Notes: generated by a model not told the origin, from the letters alone. A stretch of 64,000 bases of DNA from Clostridium zeae (GCF_017312485.1 NZ_BMBA01000006.1:159385-223384); one strand, 5' to 3'. Positions 42,503 to 52,277 are shown, counted from the first letter of the stretch. Numbers and translations are program-made.

Positions 42503-43594
42503 TTAAAACTTAGTTTTCATGTCTATAGTTGCGAATTCATCCATAGGGAAATTTATCGGCATCCCAGTTAGTCTAGACTTATAGGCTGCTAGAATTATTG
42601 ACATAGCTTTTCTTCCTTCTATTCCATTTACATAGGGTTCTCTATTTTCCTTAACTGCTTCAATTACATCCTTAAATAAAGGCGTATGACCAAATCCATA
42701 TACTGTATCTGGATCTTTTTCAAGTTCTTTAGATGTATTTTCCTCATCTTCTATTTCCTCGAATCTCCATACATCCACTTTATTAACTGCAAGACCTCCA
42801 ATTGAAACGGTTCCTTTTTCTCCAAAAATATCTAGTGTTTCTTTAAGATTTTTTGGATATACACACGCACTGCCCTCTATTATCCCTATAGCTCCATTTT
42901 TAAATCTTACTAAAACTGCTCCAAAATCTTCACCCTCTATATCCCTCATGAAGGTATCACATTGAGAGTAAACTGATTCAACTTCTCCACCAAGCATCCA
43001 CTGCAGCAGGTCTATATTATGTATACATTGATTCATAAGGGTCCCACCATCTAGTTCCCACGTACCTCTCCAAGGTGCTTGCTTATAATAATCCATATTT
43101 CTATTCCAAAGTATTCTAGCTGTCCCATTAAGTATTCTACCAAATTTATTTTGTTCTACTGCACTTCTTAATTTCTGTATAGAAGAATTAAATCTATTTT
43201 GATGACTCACACATAATTTAACATTATTTTTGCTAGCGCATTCTATCATTCTATCTGCATCTTTTATAGATAATGCTATGGGTTTTTCACATATTATATT
43301 CAATCCCTTATTCATACAATCTATAGATATATCTGCATGATATCCACTTTCTGTAGCCACAGTGACAATATGAATTTCTTCGTTAGCTATCATAGCTTTG
43401 TAATCAGTGTAAACCTTAGGAAGTTCATCCTCTGGGCAAAGCTTCTTATACTCATTTGCCTTATTAATTGCATTTTCAAGTACTATATCACATACAGCAA
43501 CTAATTGTCCTTCTTTTCTATTATTAGCTATCGCTTCTACATGTTTATATGAAATTCTACCGCATCCTATTATCGCAAACTTATATCTACTCAT
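42503..43594 (-). CDS. Gfo/Idh/MocA-family nucleotide-sugar 3-dehydrogenase (WlbA/WbpB-like)
   Basis: 363 residues. The N-terminal Rossmann domain starts FAIIGCGRISYKHVEAI, followed by EKPIALSIKDADRMI and the catalytic-type Lys/Asp-His motif GGTLMNQCIHNIDLLQWMLGG, shown here in part. In diNAc-glucuronate biosynthesis, WlbA/WbpB oxidises C3 of UDP-N-acetylglucosaminuronate before the WbpE transamination. The other three enzymes of that pathway are encoded at 49170-52277 in the same operon, which supports this assignment over a generic oxidoreductase. Confidence 0.85.
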   Translation of the reverse strand: MSRYKFAIIGCGRISYKHVEAIANNRKEGQLVAVCDIVLENAINKANEYKKLCPEDELPKVYTDYKAMIANEEIHIVTVATESGYHADISIDCMNKGLNIICEKPIALSIKDADRMIECASKNNVKLCVSHQNRFNSSIQKLRSAVEQNKFGRILNGTARILWNRNMDYYKQAPWRGTWELDGGTLMNQCIHNIDLLQWMLGGEVESVYSQCDTFMRDIEGEDFGAVLVRFKNGAIGIIEGSACVYPKNLKETLDIFGEKGTVSIGGLAVNKVDVWRFEEIEDEENTSKELEKDPDTVYGFGHTPLFKDVIEAVKENREPYVNGIEGRKAMSIILAAYKSRLTGMPINFPMDEFATIDMKTKF

Positions 43595-43598
43595 TATA

Positions 43599-45107
43599 TT
43601 ATTCTCCCCTGTTAATATATTTCTTTAAAATATCCTTACCATTACTACCGTAACATTTCTTATCATGCAAATAAATCATAATTTGTTCATACACACTATT
43701 CCATCTACTTACCTGAGGATTGAATCTATCCAAAGAAGAGTTGTGCCAAAGAAAAGTAAATATCCCACTATAAGCTTCTACTTGATTAATTAAAAACTTT
43801 ACCTTTTCTGTTGCCTCATCTAATCCATAACCACTATACCTGCTATCCATTATTGAAGTTTCCATAACTATTAATGGTATTTCCCATATATCTAAAACTC
43901 TGTTTTCCAGTATATCAAACGGCTTATATGGATGGCATATGCCACATCTAAATCCTTCCGAATCTGCAAAACTTAGTGTACAGTCATACAAAAAGCCCAA
44001 TTTTTCTTGTATCCTCCAAGTAAATGGAGCACTAAATCTTAGAAAATGTTGTCTTATCCCATATTCTTCAGATTTAACAATACTATCAAGATTTATTTTT
44101 TCTTCTTTCATCTTTAAGTAATCATTATAACTATTAAAACTTCCGTGATACCCACATTCAAATCCATCTCTTTCAAGATCAGCAATTAAATCTATCACTC
44201 TCTTATCATTGTATATATATTTATTATCAAAGTTCGTCTCTCCACCGGTCATAAAATAGAAGGTTGATGTAAACCCAAGCCTTTTTTCCATATCAGCGAT
44301 ATATTCAAATGTCCAATAAGGATCTTCTTTATAATCAGACTTACTCTGAACATAATTTGCTAGATTTTTTAAAGCTAAAGCAATCTCTTTATTTCTTACT
44401 AAAAGTTTAACTGAATCTTTTAATGCTCGTCCTAAATTCGTATGTTTTTGTATCCAATCTACATCATGCGTAAAACAGGCTGCAAAGCTATTATCTCCCC
44501 AATGATGTTTTCTAACAAGCGAATTATCAAGTTTTTTTAATAGTACCCATATGAGTTCTATTTGTTCATTTACTATAGGTCTATTTAAAAAATTATTTTT
44601 ATATGCTACCGATTCTTTTGCTGAAAATCGATTATATATCTCATCATCACTTTTGTAATTTAACACAACCTCTTCATATCTCGATAGCATAAAGAATATA
44701 TCTGATACAATATCAATATTAGAAGTAATCTTATTAATTTCTTCTTTTATAAATAACTCAGCATCATCACTAAAAATTGATATTATATCTTTTTTATTTT
44801 TTATATTATAATCTAGGTTATATTTTCTTACACTTTGAGGTACCGAGTCAGCTTCGAGATATCTTTGTGAAAATAATTTATTTGAATTTTCAATTATAAC
44901 TTTCTTATCAAGTTTATCTATAAAGTTTGAATATTTTTCACTGTCTTTATAAACTATATTTACATTACAAAAATCAATTTCAGCACTTAAATTAATCTCA
45001 TTTTCAGTATAAAAATAAACATCTATTCCAAGAACCTCTGATACAGTAGTAAAAACATATTCTATCTGTTCTTTAAACTTCTTATTTTCAATAAAAATTC
45101 CAACCAT
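43599..45107 (-). CDS. Polysaccharide deacetylase-like protein
   Basis: 502 residues from the ATG at 45107 (AGAGGTAA upstream). The N-terminal ~190 residues are unassigned. The C-terminal part looks NodB-like: CFTHDVDWIQ near residue 210 (metal Asp), CGYHGSFNSY with the metal His, RFSAPFTWR, and FTFLWHNSSLDRF near the end. No signal peptide is seen, so it may act in the cytoplasm on a lipid-linked or nucleotide sugar, or have another activity. It is followed by the WlbA-like gene 5 bp away. Confidence 0.8.
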   Translation of the reverse strand: MVGIFIENKKFKEQIEYVFTTVSEVLGIDVYFYTENEINLSAEIDFCNVNIVYKDSEKYSNFIDKLDKKVIIENSNKLFSQRYLEADSVPQSVRKYNLDYNIKNKKDIISIFSDDAELFIKEEINKITSNIDIVSDIFFMLSRYEEVVLNYKSDDEIYNRFSAKESVAYKNNFLNRPIVNEQIELIWVLLKKLDNSLVRKHHWGDNSFAACFTHDVDWIQKHTNLGRALKDSVKLLVRNKEIALALKNLANYVQSKSDYKEDPYWTFEYIADMEKRLGFTSTFYFMTGGETNFDNKYIYNDKRVIDLIADLERDGFECGYHGSFNSYNDYLKMKEEKINLDSIVKSEEYGIRQHFLRFSAPFTWRIQEKLGFLYDCTLSFADSEGFRCGICHPYKPFDILENRVLDIWEIPLIVMETSIMDSRYSGYGLDEATEKVKFLINQVEAYSGIFTFLWHNSSLDRFNPQVSRWNSVYEQIMIYLHDKKCYGSNGKDILKKYINRGE

Positions 45108-45109
45108 AA

Positions 45110-46114
45110 TCACTTACCTCTAAGTTTATTGTATAGTTTGTTCAAGGCATCACTGTTGCTATATATATCTTTAATTATTATTTTTATAAGGCTTTTTTTC
45201 GCCATATATTTACTTATATTAAAATATGCTTTTTGTTCAGCCCCAAAAGACCTAAAAAATCTTTCTATATCTTCTATCATACTACCCTCGAAATCAAACT
45301 TTTTAGTGACTTTGGAGCAGTATTTTATGGCCTCCCATATAAGAAGAGTATTAGATTCAGAATATCTAAAGTTAGGATCATTAGCTCCCATTAAATAATA
45401 AGCCGAATTTTCATCCCATACTACAAAAACAGCAGAATGAACATTTCCTTCATCATCTTCTGCAAAAAGAATTTTAACACATCCATTAGCAGAACATGCT
45501 TCATAGATTTTTTTAACAACTTCTAAACTATAAGGAATCTTAATACTCTGCCTGTTAAACGTCATAGTATTAAGCTTATAAAAATCTTCGATATTCATAT
45601 CCTCTTTTATATTAACGATCTTCTCAGACTTTCTTATTTGATTTCTAGTTTTTGAATCTATATTATTGAATATATTATCTATATCATATAAATTCTCGAT
45701 TACGTAGGTATATCGCGTAGTCTGAGTGAAACCTTTCCAATAAAAAGGCAACCAATTTGTTACTCCATAATGAAAATTTTGATTATATTGTTCTAGCTTC
45801 AATTCGCTCAACTTATCGATGATACTATTCATTATATCTTTTTCATATGCCAGTTTCTTTGCATACTTCTGGTTGCTTGGATAGGCAATCCAAACACCAT
45901 TTTTTTGAGTTAATACAGGCTGTACAATTGATTTTTTGCCTTTGCTTTCTCTAGCATAATAAGGTAAAGCTCCAACTATCTTTCCACCTTTATCTACTAG
46001 TATCACATCCCAATTCGACTCACCACATACCGCGTCCATCCACCAATCTTTAGAGAATATAGGAATAGTTTTTTCTATCTTGCAAAGTTCTCTGTATCTC
46101 TCTTTATCAGTCAT
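45110..46114 (-). CDS. FemAB/GNAT-fold acyltransferase-like protein (first)
   Basis: 334 residues. The region KTRNQIRKSEK near residue 175 and HSAVFVVWDENSAYYLMGANDP near 245 follow the FemAB/BioF2-like acetyltransferase pattern. Such proteins in glycan loci probably add acyl or aminoacyl groups to sugar amines. It begins 12 bp after the preceding gene with GGAGGGAATATA, and overlaps the deacetylase start region. Substrate unknown. Confidence 0.75.
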   Translation of the reverse strand: MTDKERYRELCKIEKTIPIFSKDWWMDAVCGESNWDVILVDKGGKIVGALPYYARESKGKKSIVQPVLTQKNGVWIAYPSNQKYAKKLAYEKDIMNSIIDKLSELKLEQYNQNFHYGVTNWLPFYWKGFTQTTRYTYVIENLYDIDNIFNNIDSKTRNQIRKSEKIVNIKEDMNIEDFYKLNTMTFNRQSIKIPYSLEVVKKIYEACSANGCVKILFAEDDEGNVHSAVFVVWDENSAYYLMGANDPNFRYSESNTLLIWEAIKYCSKVTKKFDFEGSMIEDIERFFRSFGAEQKAYFNISKYMAKKSLIKIIIKDIYSNSDALNKLYNKLRGK

Positions 46115-46125
46115 TATATTCCCTC

Positions 46126-47532
46126 CTATATCAGATCAATAGCTTTCATTGCATTTTTTATATTTTCTATATTTCCTTGTTTATAAAATTTTTGTGAAAC
46201 CTTAATAACATCATCTCTATTAACTACATTGATATCATTTATAGCCTTTACAAGCTCACAAGGTTCATCTACATATCTTGTATATTCAGCTTCTGTAAGT
46301 AAATCTCTAAGATTATCCTCACTAAGATTATCAATATTAACTAATATATTAGGTGTACCAAAAGATAGAGCTTCTATAGCACAGGTGGAATATACTGTAA
46401 GATGTAAATCACAATATCCCACTGAGTGGTAAAAATCTATACTTTCTTCTATGATAACATTTTTAGGAAAATTATACTTACTGAAATCTTTATTAAAGTA
46501 TCTAGGTATAAACATATATAATATTTCATTATCACTGTCTGCAGCAGTCTTAATAAAATCTATTAATTTTTCTTCTATAGTTATTTGCGAGGTAACCACC
46601 ACTATTTTTCTATACTCTTTCCTAAGCTTCGAAAAATATCTTATAAACTTATCATTTTCTTTACTGTCTCTTATAACATCTTCGATATAATAGTTTCCTA
46701 TGGAATAAATGTTTTTGCTTTCAATATAATTATTGCTTATTATATTTTTAACATAATCTCCAAACACAAATATATAATCACTAAAAACATCTTTTCCTAT
46801 TGATTTAAAAATATTATAAGCATAATGATTGCTATTTATAATACCATGTTGGAATTCAACTACCCTTATGTTGTGCTTGTGAGCGCTAAAAATAAGAGCT
46901 TGATGCATTAAATTATAATAACAGTTCACAAAAATCGCCCTGCATTTATTTGCTTTTAAAAAATCATCAAAAACTTCCACATACTTAAAAAAGTTATTAA
47001 TTATATCAACATAATTAACTTTAACTCCATAATTTCTCTCTATCTCATCAAGTATATGGCAATTATCTATTTTCACCTCTACCTTTTTAGCAACTTTCTT
47101 TATATCAAATAGGCTGGTACTAATATAATTTTTATGATAATATTCGCTATTATCTTTATGCTTTGACTCTATACAATTTAAGCATACTAAAGTTTCACTA
47201 CCAAACTCCTTAATGAATCCATGTGCTATTTTATCTGAAACTTTTGAATCTATAATACGTTCTTCTAATCTATCGGTAAATATTATATAAGGATAATTAC
47301 TGAAATACTTCTGCACATTCCAAAGGCTATTAGATATTTTATTTAAGGCCCTAGTATATTTACCATCTGCCACATTATTAACACTACTTCCCCCACCATT
47401 AATAACTAAGCTTTCATAGGAATTAGCATAATGCCATCTTAAAATCTGCCATACCTTAAGTTCATTGGTAACAATATCTTCAACTTTATAATTTAATTCT
47501 ACTTCCTTTAAAAAATCCATTGGTTTCATCAT
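46126..47532 (-). CDS. Putative GT-B-type surface-glycan transferase
   Basis: 468 residues from the ATG at 47532 (AAGGTGG upstream; ATGs at 47529 and 47520 also possible). There is no family match with certainty. The motif VVEFQHGIINSNHYAY near residue 225 is like the HG motif of capsule synthesis (KpsS/LipB) and CDP-glycerol or sialyl transferases. DLHLTVYSTCAIEALSFGTPNILVN near 395, shown in part, resembles the donor-binding STxxxEAxxxGxP loop of GT-B enzymes. It is a good candidate for the transferase that uses the CMP-nonulosonate made in this locus; that link is inference. Confidence 0.65.
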   Translation of the reverse strand: MMKPMDFLKEVELNYKVEDIVTNELKVWQILRWHYANSYESLVINGGGSSVNNVADGKYTRALNKISNSLWNVQKYFSNYPYIIFTDRLEERIIDSKVSDKIAHGFIKEFGSETLVCLNCIESKHKDNSEYYHKNYISTSLFDIKKVAKKVEVKIDNCHILDEIERNYGVKVNYVDIINNFFKYVEVFDDFLKANKCRAIFVNCYYNLMHQALIFSAHKHNIRVVEFQHGIINSNHYAYNIFKSIGKDVFSDYIFVFGDYVKNIISNNYIESKNIYSIGNYYIEDVIRDSKENDKFIRYFSKLRKEYRKIVVVTSQITIEEKLIDFIKTAADSDNEILYMFIPRYFNKDFSKYNFPKNVIIEESIDFYHSVGYCDLHLTVYSTCAIEALSFGTPNILVNIDNLSEDNLRDLLTEAEYTRYVDEPCELVKAINDINVVNRDDVIKVSQKFYKQGNIENIKNAMKAIDLI

Positions 47533-47542
47533 TACATCCACC

Positions 47543-49003
47543 TTACTTAGTTTTTGATACGAAACTCTTTAGTTTTTTTATTAACAAATTCACCTCTTTT
47601 TTATATAACACCGAAAGAAAAACAATTACAACTATAGCTATTAATAACTTAATCAAGAAAAAGTATATAAACGAAAAGCTTCCTTCTAAGAAACAAAAAG
47701 ATGAAACTATCATAAATAAGAAAGTTATTAAGTATAGTTTGACATAATTAAATCCTACCTTTTCTATGAGCGATGATATTATCAATATTAGTACACTTGC
47801 CATAAACATTGATATCAAACTAGCAACTGCAGATCCAACAGTCCCATACTTAGGTATCAGTAAATAGTTTAAAACAGAATTAGCAATGGCACTAAATATA
47901 GTTCCGATTGAAACAAACTTAGTTCCCTTCTTATTATAAAAGAGTGGATTAACAAAAAAATAGTATAATCCATTAAAAACAAATGCAAAGGTAATTACCG
48001 GAACCACCTTCCAGCCATCTCCAAATTCAAACTTCTTGCTTATTAAAATATTTATAACTTCTTGTCCAAAAAGTGATATAAGCATAGCCAAAAGACCATA
48101 AGCTACGACAACATATTCAGTGAATTTAACGACAATCTTCTTGCCTTCCTTTCCACTGTTCATCTTATCAAAGAACCAAGGAACATAGGCTTGATTAACA
48201 GCGGTGGTAAGTATATTCATAATATTACCAAACTGAAAAGCTATATTGTATGATCCTGCGGCTTCTGTAGACTGCATTTTATTTAAGAACAGTCTATCTA
48301 TCATCGAAATCATCCATCCTGAAAGTGAATGTGGTATCAATGGTAGTGAGTATCTTAATGATTGTTTCAAATATATCTTATTTATTTTCAATTTAACTTT
48401 TGGTATAAAATTTATTAAAGTATATATAAAAAATATTATATCTGTGCTAGCTAAAGCTAATAAAACGCCTTTAGCCCCCATCTTAAAGCCTACTACATAA
48501 GTAATTGTTAAAAGAAGGTTTATAGTAAAATAGCTTAAGTTATTTAAGCCATATTGTTTTCCATTTTGTTCTGCTTGTAAAGTACTTTGGAATATATTGT
48601 AGATCGGATTAAGAGTTATAGAAATAAGTGCAATTGCAAAATAAGGAAAAAAGCTTATTCCATCTACAAAAGGCGAAATTATGTATCTATGAAATGCAAA
48701 TATTATAATGCTCATAAATATGCTATTCATTGAAACAAATAAGATATTTGTTCCCCAAAATTCTTTTAATTTTTCCCTGTCATCTTTATAATCAAAATAA
48801 TATCTTGAAATAGCTCCATTTAACGATAACATATAAAAAACAGTAAGTAGACTGACAACCGCCTGAACTACACCAGTTATTCCATAATCAGTCTTAGTTA
48901 AATATGAAGTATAAACAGGTAAAAGAAATAACCCTATACATTTTTGTAATATAGATACGATTGTATATATCCCTGAGTTCGCAAGCATCTTTTTAGTTGA
49001 CAT
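47543..49003 (-). CDS. Polysaccharide flippase (MOP superfamily, Wzx-like)
   Basis: 486 residues with about 14 helices, starting MSTKKMLANSGIYTIVSILQ, with YTSYLTKTDYGITGVVQA after the first helix. It differs from the other two flippases in the window and belongs to the lipopolysaccharide/teichuronic-type branch. AAGGAG precedes the ATG. It would export the lipid-linked repeat unit made by this operon. Confidence 0.92.
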   Translation of the reverse strand: MSTKKMLANSGIYTIVSILQKCIGLFLLPVYTSYLTKTDYGITGVVQAVVSLLTVFYMLSLNGAISRYYFDYKDDREKLKEFWGTNILFVSMNSIFMSIIIFAFHRYIISPFVDGISFFPYFAIALISITLNPIYNIFQSTLQAEQNGKQYGLNNLSYFTINLLLTITYVVGFKMGAKGVLLALASTDIIFFIYTLINFIPKVKLKINKIYLKQSLRYSLPLIPHSLSGWMISMIDRLFLNKMQSTEAAGSYNIAFQFGNIMNILTTAVNQAYVPWFFDKMNSGKEGKKIVVKFTEYVVVAYGLLAMLISLFGQEVINILISKKFEFGDGWKVVPVITFAFVFNGLYYFFVNPLFYNKKGTKFVSIGTIFSAIANSVLNYLLIPKYGTVGSAVASLISMFMASVLILIISSLIEKVGFNYVKLYLITFLFMIVSSFCFLEGSFSFIYFFLIKLLIAIVVIVFLSVLYKKEVNLLIKKLKSFVSKTK

Positions 49004-49023
49004 ATATTTCTCCTTTATGTTTT

Positions 49024-49051
49024 AATAGGATATCTTTAACGATATCCTATT
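49024..49051 (-). other. Short hairpin upstream of the flippase
   Basis: AATAGGATATC (49024-49034) pairs perfectly with GATATCCTATT (49041-49051), about 20 nt before the flippase start codon. It has no T run on the minus strand, so it is not a standard terminator. It may stabilise or process the mRNA. Confidence 0.5.
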
Positions 49052-49059
49052 ATGTATAT

Positions 49060-49156
49060 AGATGAACCACTTCATAATAGAATTTATATTTTCAAATCTG
49101 CCTCTCAGATGCCAGAGGCATTTCGAAAATAGATTTGGGATTGAAGTGGTACATCT
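49060..49156. repeat. Hairpin repeat family A, full copy 2
   Basis: Outer arms AGATGAACCACTTCAT (49060-49075) and TTGAAGTGGTACATCT (49141-49156); inner arms TATTTTCAAATCTGCCTCT (49087-49105) and AGAGGCATTTCGAAAATA (49114-49131). Relative to copy 1, TCCTCT/AGAGGA has become GCCTCT/AGAGGC, a paired change. It sits inside an operon between the dehydrogenase and flippase genes. Confidence 0.8.
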
Positions 49157-49169
49157 TTAAAACTTAACT

Positions 49170-50489
49170 TTAAAGTAATACAATATTTTCTTTGTTTTCT
49201 ACATTCTTAGTTGCGTTCTTTGTGTCAAATATAACCTTAGCATTTTTTTGTACATAGTTATAATCCATATTTGTATGCATAGTAGTTATAACTACTATAT
49301 CTGCAGCTCTTAAAACCGTCTCTGTTAGATCGGATATACCTTGATATTCAACACCTTTGTATTTATAAGAAGCTACATAAGGATCATAAAATGATATATC
49401 AGCACCTTCATTTTTGAAGTTTTCTATAACCTTTAAAGCAGGACTTTCTCTGTAATCATCAATATCTTGTTTGTATGCTACTCCAAGAATTAAAACCTTA
49501 GAGCCATTTATTGGTTTCTTATATTTATTTAATATCTTTCCTGCTCTCTCTATTACATACTGAGGCATATAATTATTTATTTCACCTGATGTTTCTATAA
49601 GCTTAGTATGATAGTCATATTCCCTAGCTTTCCAAGTAAGATAATATGGGTCTAATGGTATACAATGGCCTCCAAGTCCCGGACCCGGATAAAATGCTTG
49701 AAATCCATATGGTTTTGTTTTAGCTGCATCAATAACTTCCCATACACTTATCCCCATCTTCTCGCATATAATAGCCATCTCATTAGCTAAACCAATATTA
49801 ATATTTCTATACGTATTCTCTAGAATCTTTTCCATTTCAGCAACTGCTGGGCTAGATACTTCTAAAATTTCACTTTCAAGCACATTTCTATACATCGCTG
49901 CAGCTACTTCTGTACTATCTTTTCCAACACCGCCTACTACCTTAGGCGTATTTTTTGTCTTATACAGTAAGTTACCTGGATCTACTCTTTCTGGAGAAAA
50001 TGCTAAAAAGAAGTCCTTACCACACTTCAACCCTGACTTACCTTCTAATATCGGCAATAGTAATTCTTCTGTAGTTCCAGGATATGTAGTACTCTCTAAT
50101 ACTACAACCATCCCTTCATGCAGATATTCTGCTACTGCTTCTGTTGATGCTTTTACATAGCTTATATCAGGTTGTTGATACTCATCTAATGGTGTAGGAA
50201 CACAAATAGCTACAAAATCCACATCTTTTACAAAAGAAAAATCAGTTGTTGCTGTCAATATTCCACCCTTAACAACGTTACTAAGATCAGAATCAACAAC
50301 ATCACCTATATAATTCACTCCATTATTAACAAGCTCCACTTTATTTGCTTGTACATCAAATCCTATTGTTTTATATCCAGCTTTTGCTTTTTCAACAGCT
50401 AAAGGCAGACCAACATAGCCTAAACCAATAACACCAACAATAGCCGTTTTTTTATTTATTTTTACAAGTAATTCATCTTTAACGCTCAT
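49170..50489 (-). CDS. UDP-N-acetylglucosamine 6-dehydrogenase (WbpA-like)
   Basis: 439 residues from the ATG at 50489 (GGGGAGAAT upstream). NAD-binding GVIGLGYVGLPLAVEKAKAG near residue 20, then STTYPGTTEELLLPIL, the catalytic-Cys loop PGPGLGGHCIPLDPYYLTW and GVAYKQDIDDYRESPAL. It oxidises C6 of a UDP-N-acetylhexosamine in two NAD-dependent steps. With the neighbouring acetyltransferase and aminotransferase it forms the WbpA-D-E set; the sugar could also be ManNAc-type. Confidence 0.93.
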   Translation of the reverse strand: MSVKDELLVKINKKTAIVGVIGLGYVGLPLAVEKAKAGYKTIGFDVQANKVELVNNGVNYIGDVVDSDLSNVVKGGILTATTDFSFVKDVDFVAICVPTPLDEYQQPDISYVKASTEAVAEYLHEGMVVVLESTTYPGTTEELLLPILEGKSGLKCGKDFFLAFSPERVDPGNLLYKTKNTPKVVGGVGKDSTEVAAAMYRNVLESEILEVSSPAVAEMEKILENTYRNINIGLANEMAIICEKMGISVWEVIDAAKTKPYGFQAFYPGPGLGGHCIPLDPYYLTWKAREYDYHTKLIETSGEINNYMPQYVIERAGKILNKYKKPINGSKVLILGVAYKQDIDDYRESPALKVIENFKNEGADISFYDPYVASYKYKGVEYQGISDLTETVLRAADIVVITTMHTNMDYNYVQKNAKVIFDTKNATKNVENKENIVLL

Positions 50490-50493
50490 AAAA

Positions 50494-51078
50494 TTATTCT
50501 CCCCTCGCAGATACAGTCCAATCATTTATTACGTAATCTTTCCCACAAGCTTCACATGTACATTGATTAAATTCATCAAAATATATTCTTTCACCGCATT
50601 GGCAAACATGTCCTATTATTCGAGCAGGATTTCCAACAACTAAAGCATAATCAGGTATATCTTTAGTAACAACAGTACCAGCTCCAACTAATGCATATCT
50701 TCCTATATTGTTGCCACAAACAATTGTGGCATTTGCACCTATGCTGGCACCCTTGGAAATTCTAGTTTCTTTATATTCACTTTTTCTTTCGATAAAACTT
50801 CTAGGGTTTATTACATTGGTGAACACACAGGATGGTCCTAAAAACACATCATCTTCACATATAACCCCTGTATAAACTGAAACATTATTTTGTATTTTTA
50901 CTCCATTACCTAATACTACACCAGGAGATATAACAACATTTTGACCTATATTACATCTTTCTCCTATAATACAATCCTTCATTACATGTGAAAAATGCCA
51001 TATCTTTGTACCAGCTCCAACCTTGGAAGGCTCATCTAAATATGAAGATTCATGAATAAAATAATCTTCCTTACTCAT
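50494..51078 (-). CDS. Hexapeptide-repeat N-acetyltransferase (WbpD/WlbB-like) with C-terminal zinc ribbon
   Basis: 194 residues. A left-handed beta-helix with hexapeptide repeats (IGERCNIGQNVVISPGVVLG, ASIGANATIVCGNNIG) forms residues ~15-155, and the conserved VGAGTVVTKDIPDYALVVGNPAR closes it. The tail has CQCG and CTCEACG, which could bind zinc. It would acetylate the 3-amino group of UDP-GlcNAc3N-uronate. It is encoded between WbpA- and WbpE-like genes, spaced 5 bp from each. Confidence 0.92.
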   Translation of the reverse strand: MSKEDYFIHESSYLDEPSKVGAGTKIWHFSHVMKDCIIGERCNIGQNVVISPGVVLGNGVKIQNNVSVYTGVICEDDVFLGPSCVFTNVINPRSFIERKSEYKETRISKGASIGANATIVCGNNIGRYALVGAGTVVTKDIPDYALVVGNPARIIGHVCQCGERIYFDEFNQCTCEACGKDYVINDWTVSARGE

Positions 51079-51083
51079 TTAAA

Positions 51084-52277
51084 TTACCTCCCTGTAAAAT
51101 CATTGATTACATTTACTATATATTGTTTTTGCTCTAATGTTAATTCGGCATACATTGGTATAGCGAAAGTTCTTTTAGAAAGGTACTCCGTGTTAGGAAA
51201 ATCTCCTTCTGCATAACCTAATTCTATATAAACTTTTTGTAGATGCAACGGTACTGGATAATACACCCCTGTTGCAATACCACTATCCTTAAGATATTCT
51301 AAGATAGCTTCTCTATTATCTGATTGTAGAATATACATGTGATATACATGTCGTCTTCCTTCAGCTTCTGTTGGTTTAATTAGAGATTCATTTTTTATAT
51401 TTTCATTATAGAATCTTGCATTATCTCTTCTTTTATCATTCCATTTATCAATCTCTTTAAGCTTTACTCTCAAAATAGCAGCCTGCATAGCATCTAGCCT
51501 TGAGTTATGCCCTATAAGATAATTGTAATATTTTAGCGGATTATATACTGTATCGTTTACCGCTCCACTTACAACTAATTTTTCATCAGTACCATTTATA
51601 AGATTATACGCTTTTTGACCATTCTCTCCACTACCATGAGTCCTTAGTGCTTTAGTCAATATAGCTATATTATCATTATTAGTTACTATCATTCCTCCAT
51701 CACCAGCACAACCTAAATTTTTGGTTGGAAAGAATGAGAAGCAAGCTACATCACCTAAAACTCCTACCTTTTCACCTTTATACTCTGCTCCTATTGCTTG
51801 ACAAGCATCCTCTATTACATATAAATTATGCTTTTTTGCAATTTCTAATATCTCATCCATATCAGCCGGCTGTCCAAATATATGAACTGGCATTATTGCT
51901 TTTGTATTTTTAGTTATTTTATCTTCAATTTTTTTCACATCAATATTGAAAGTATCTAAGTTAACATCAACAAATACAGGAATAGCTCCTATTGCAGATA
52001 TACTTTCTGCTGTAGAAAAAAAAGTAAATGGAGTAGTGATTACCTCATCTCCTTCTTTTATTCCCAATGCTTTCATTGCTATCACCAATGCATCCGTTCC
52101 GTTACCTACAGATATAGAATGTTTAACTCCTAAATAGTCAGAGAACTCTTTCTCAAATTTATTTACATTCTCTCCCATTATATAATTAGTTGATGATAAT
52201 ACATCAAGTACAACACTATTCAATTGATCTGATATGGTGTCATACTGAGCTTTTAAATCTATCAGTGATATTTCCAT
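51084..52277 (-). CDS. DegT-family nucleotide-sugar 3-aminotransferase (WbpE-like)
   Basis: 397 residues from the ATG at 52277 (AAGGAGTAAT upstream). PLP enzyme of the DegT/DnrJ group: SVGNGTDALVIAMKALGI, YVIEDACQAIGAEYKG, and the PLP Lys in CFSFFPTKNLGCAGDGG. It would aminate the 3-keto sugar made by the WlbA-like enzyme with glutamate as donor. Its start lies inside the end of the upstream glycosyltransferase gene, an overlap of about 38 bp. Confidence 0.92.
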   Translation of the reverse strand: MEISLIDLKAQYDTISDQLNSVVLDVLSSTNYIMGENVNKFEKEFSDYLGVKHSISVGNGTDALVIAMKALGIKEGDEVITTPFTFFSTAESISAIGAIPVFVDVNLDTFNIDVKKIEDKITKNTKAIMPVHIFGQPADMDEILEIAKKHNLYVIEDACQAIGAEYKGEKVGVLGDVACFSFFPTKNLGCAGDGGMIVTNNDNIAILTKALRTHGSGENGQKAYNLINGTDEKLVVSGAVNDTVYNPLKYYNYLIGHNSRLDAMQAAILRVKLKEIDKWNDKRRDNARFYNENIKNESLIKPTEAEGRRHVYHMYILQSDNREAILEYLKDSGIATGVYYPVPLHLQKVYIELGYAEGDFPNTEYLSKRTFAIPMYAELTLEQKQYIVNVINDFTGR

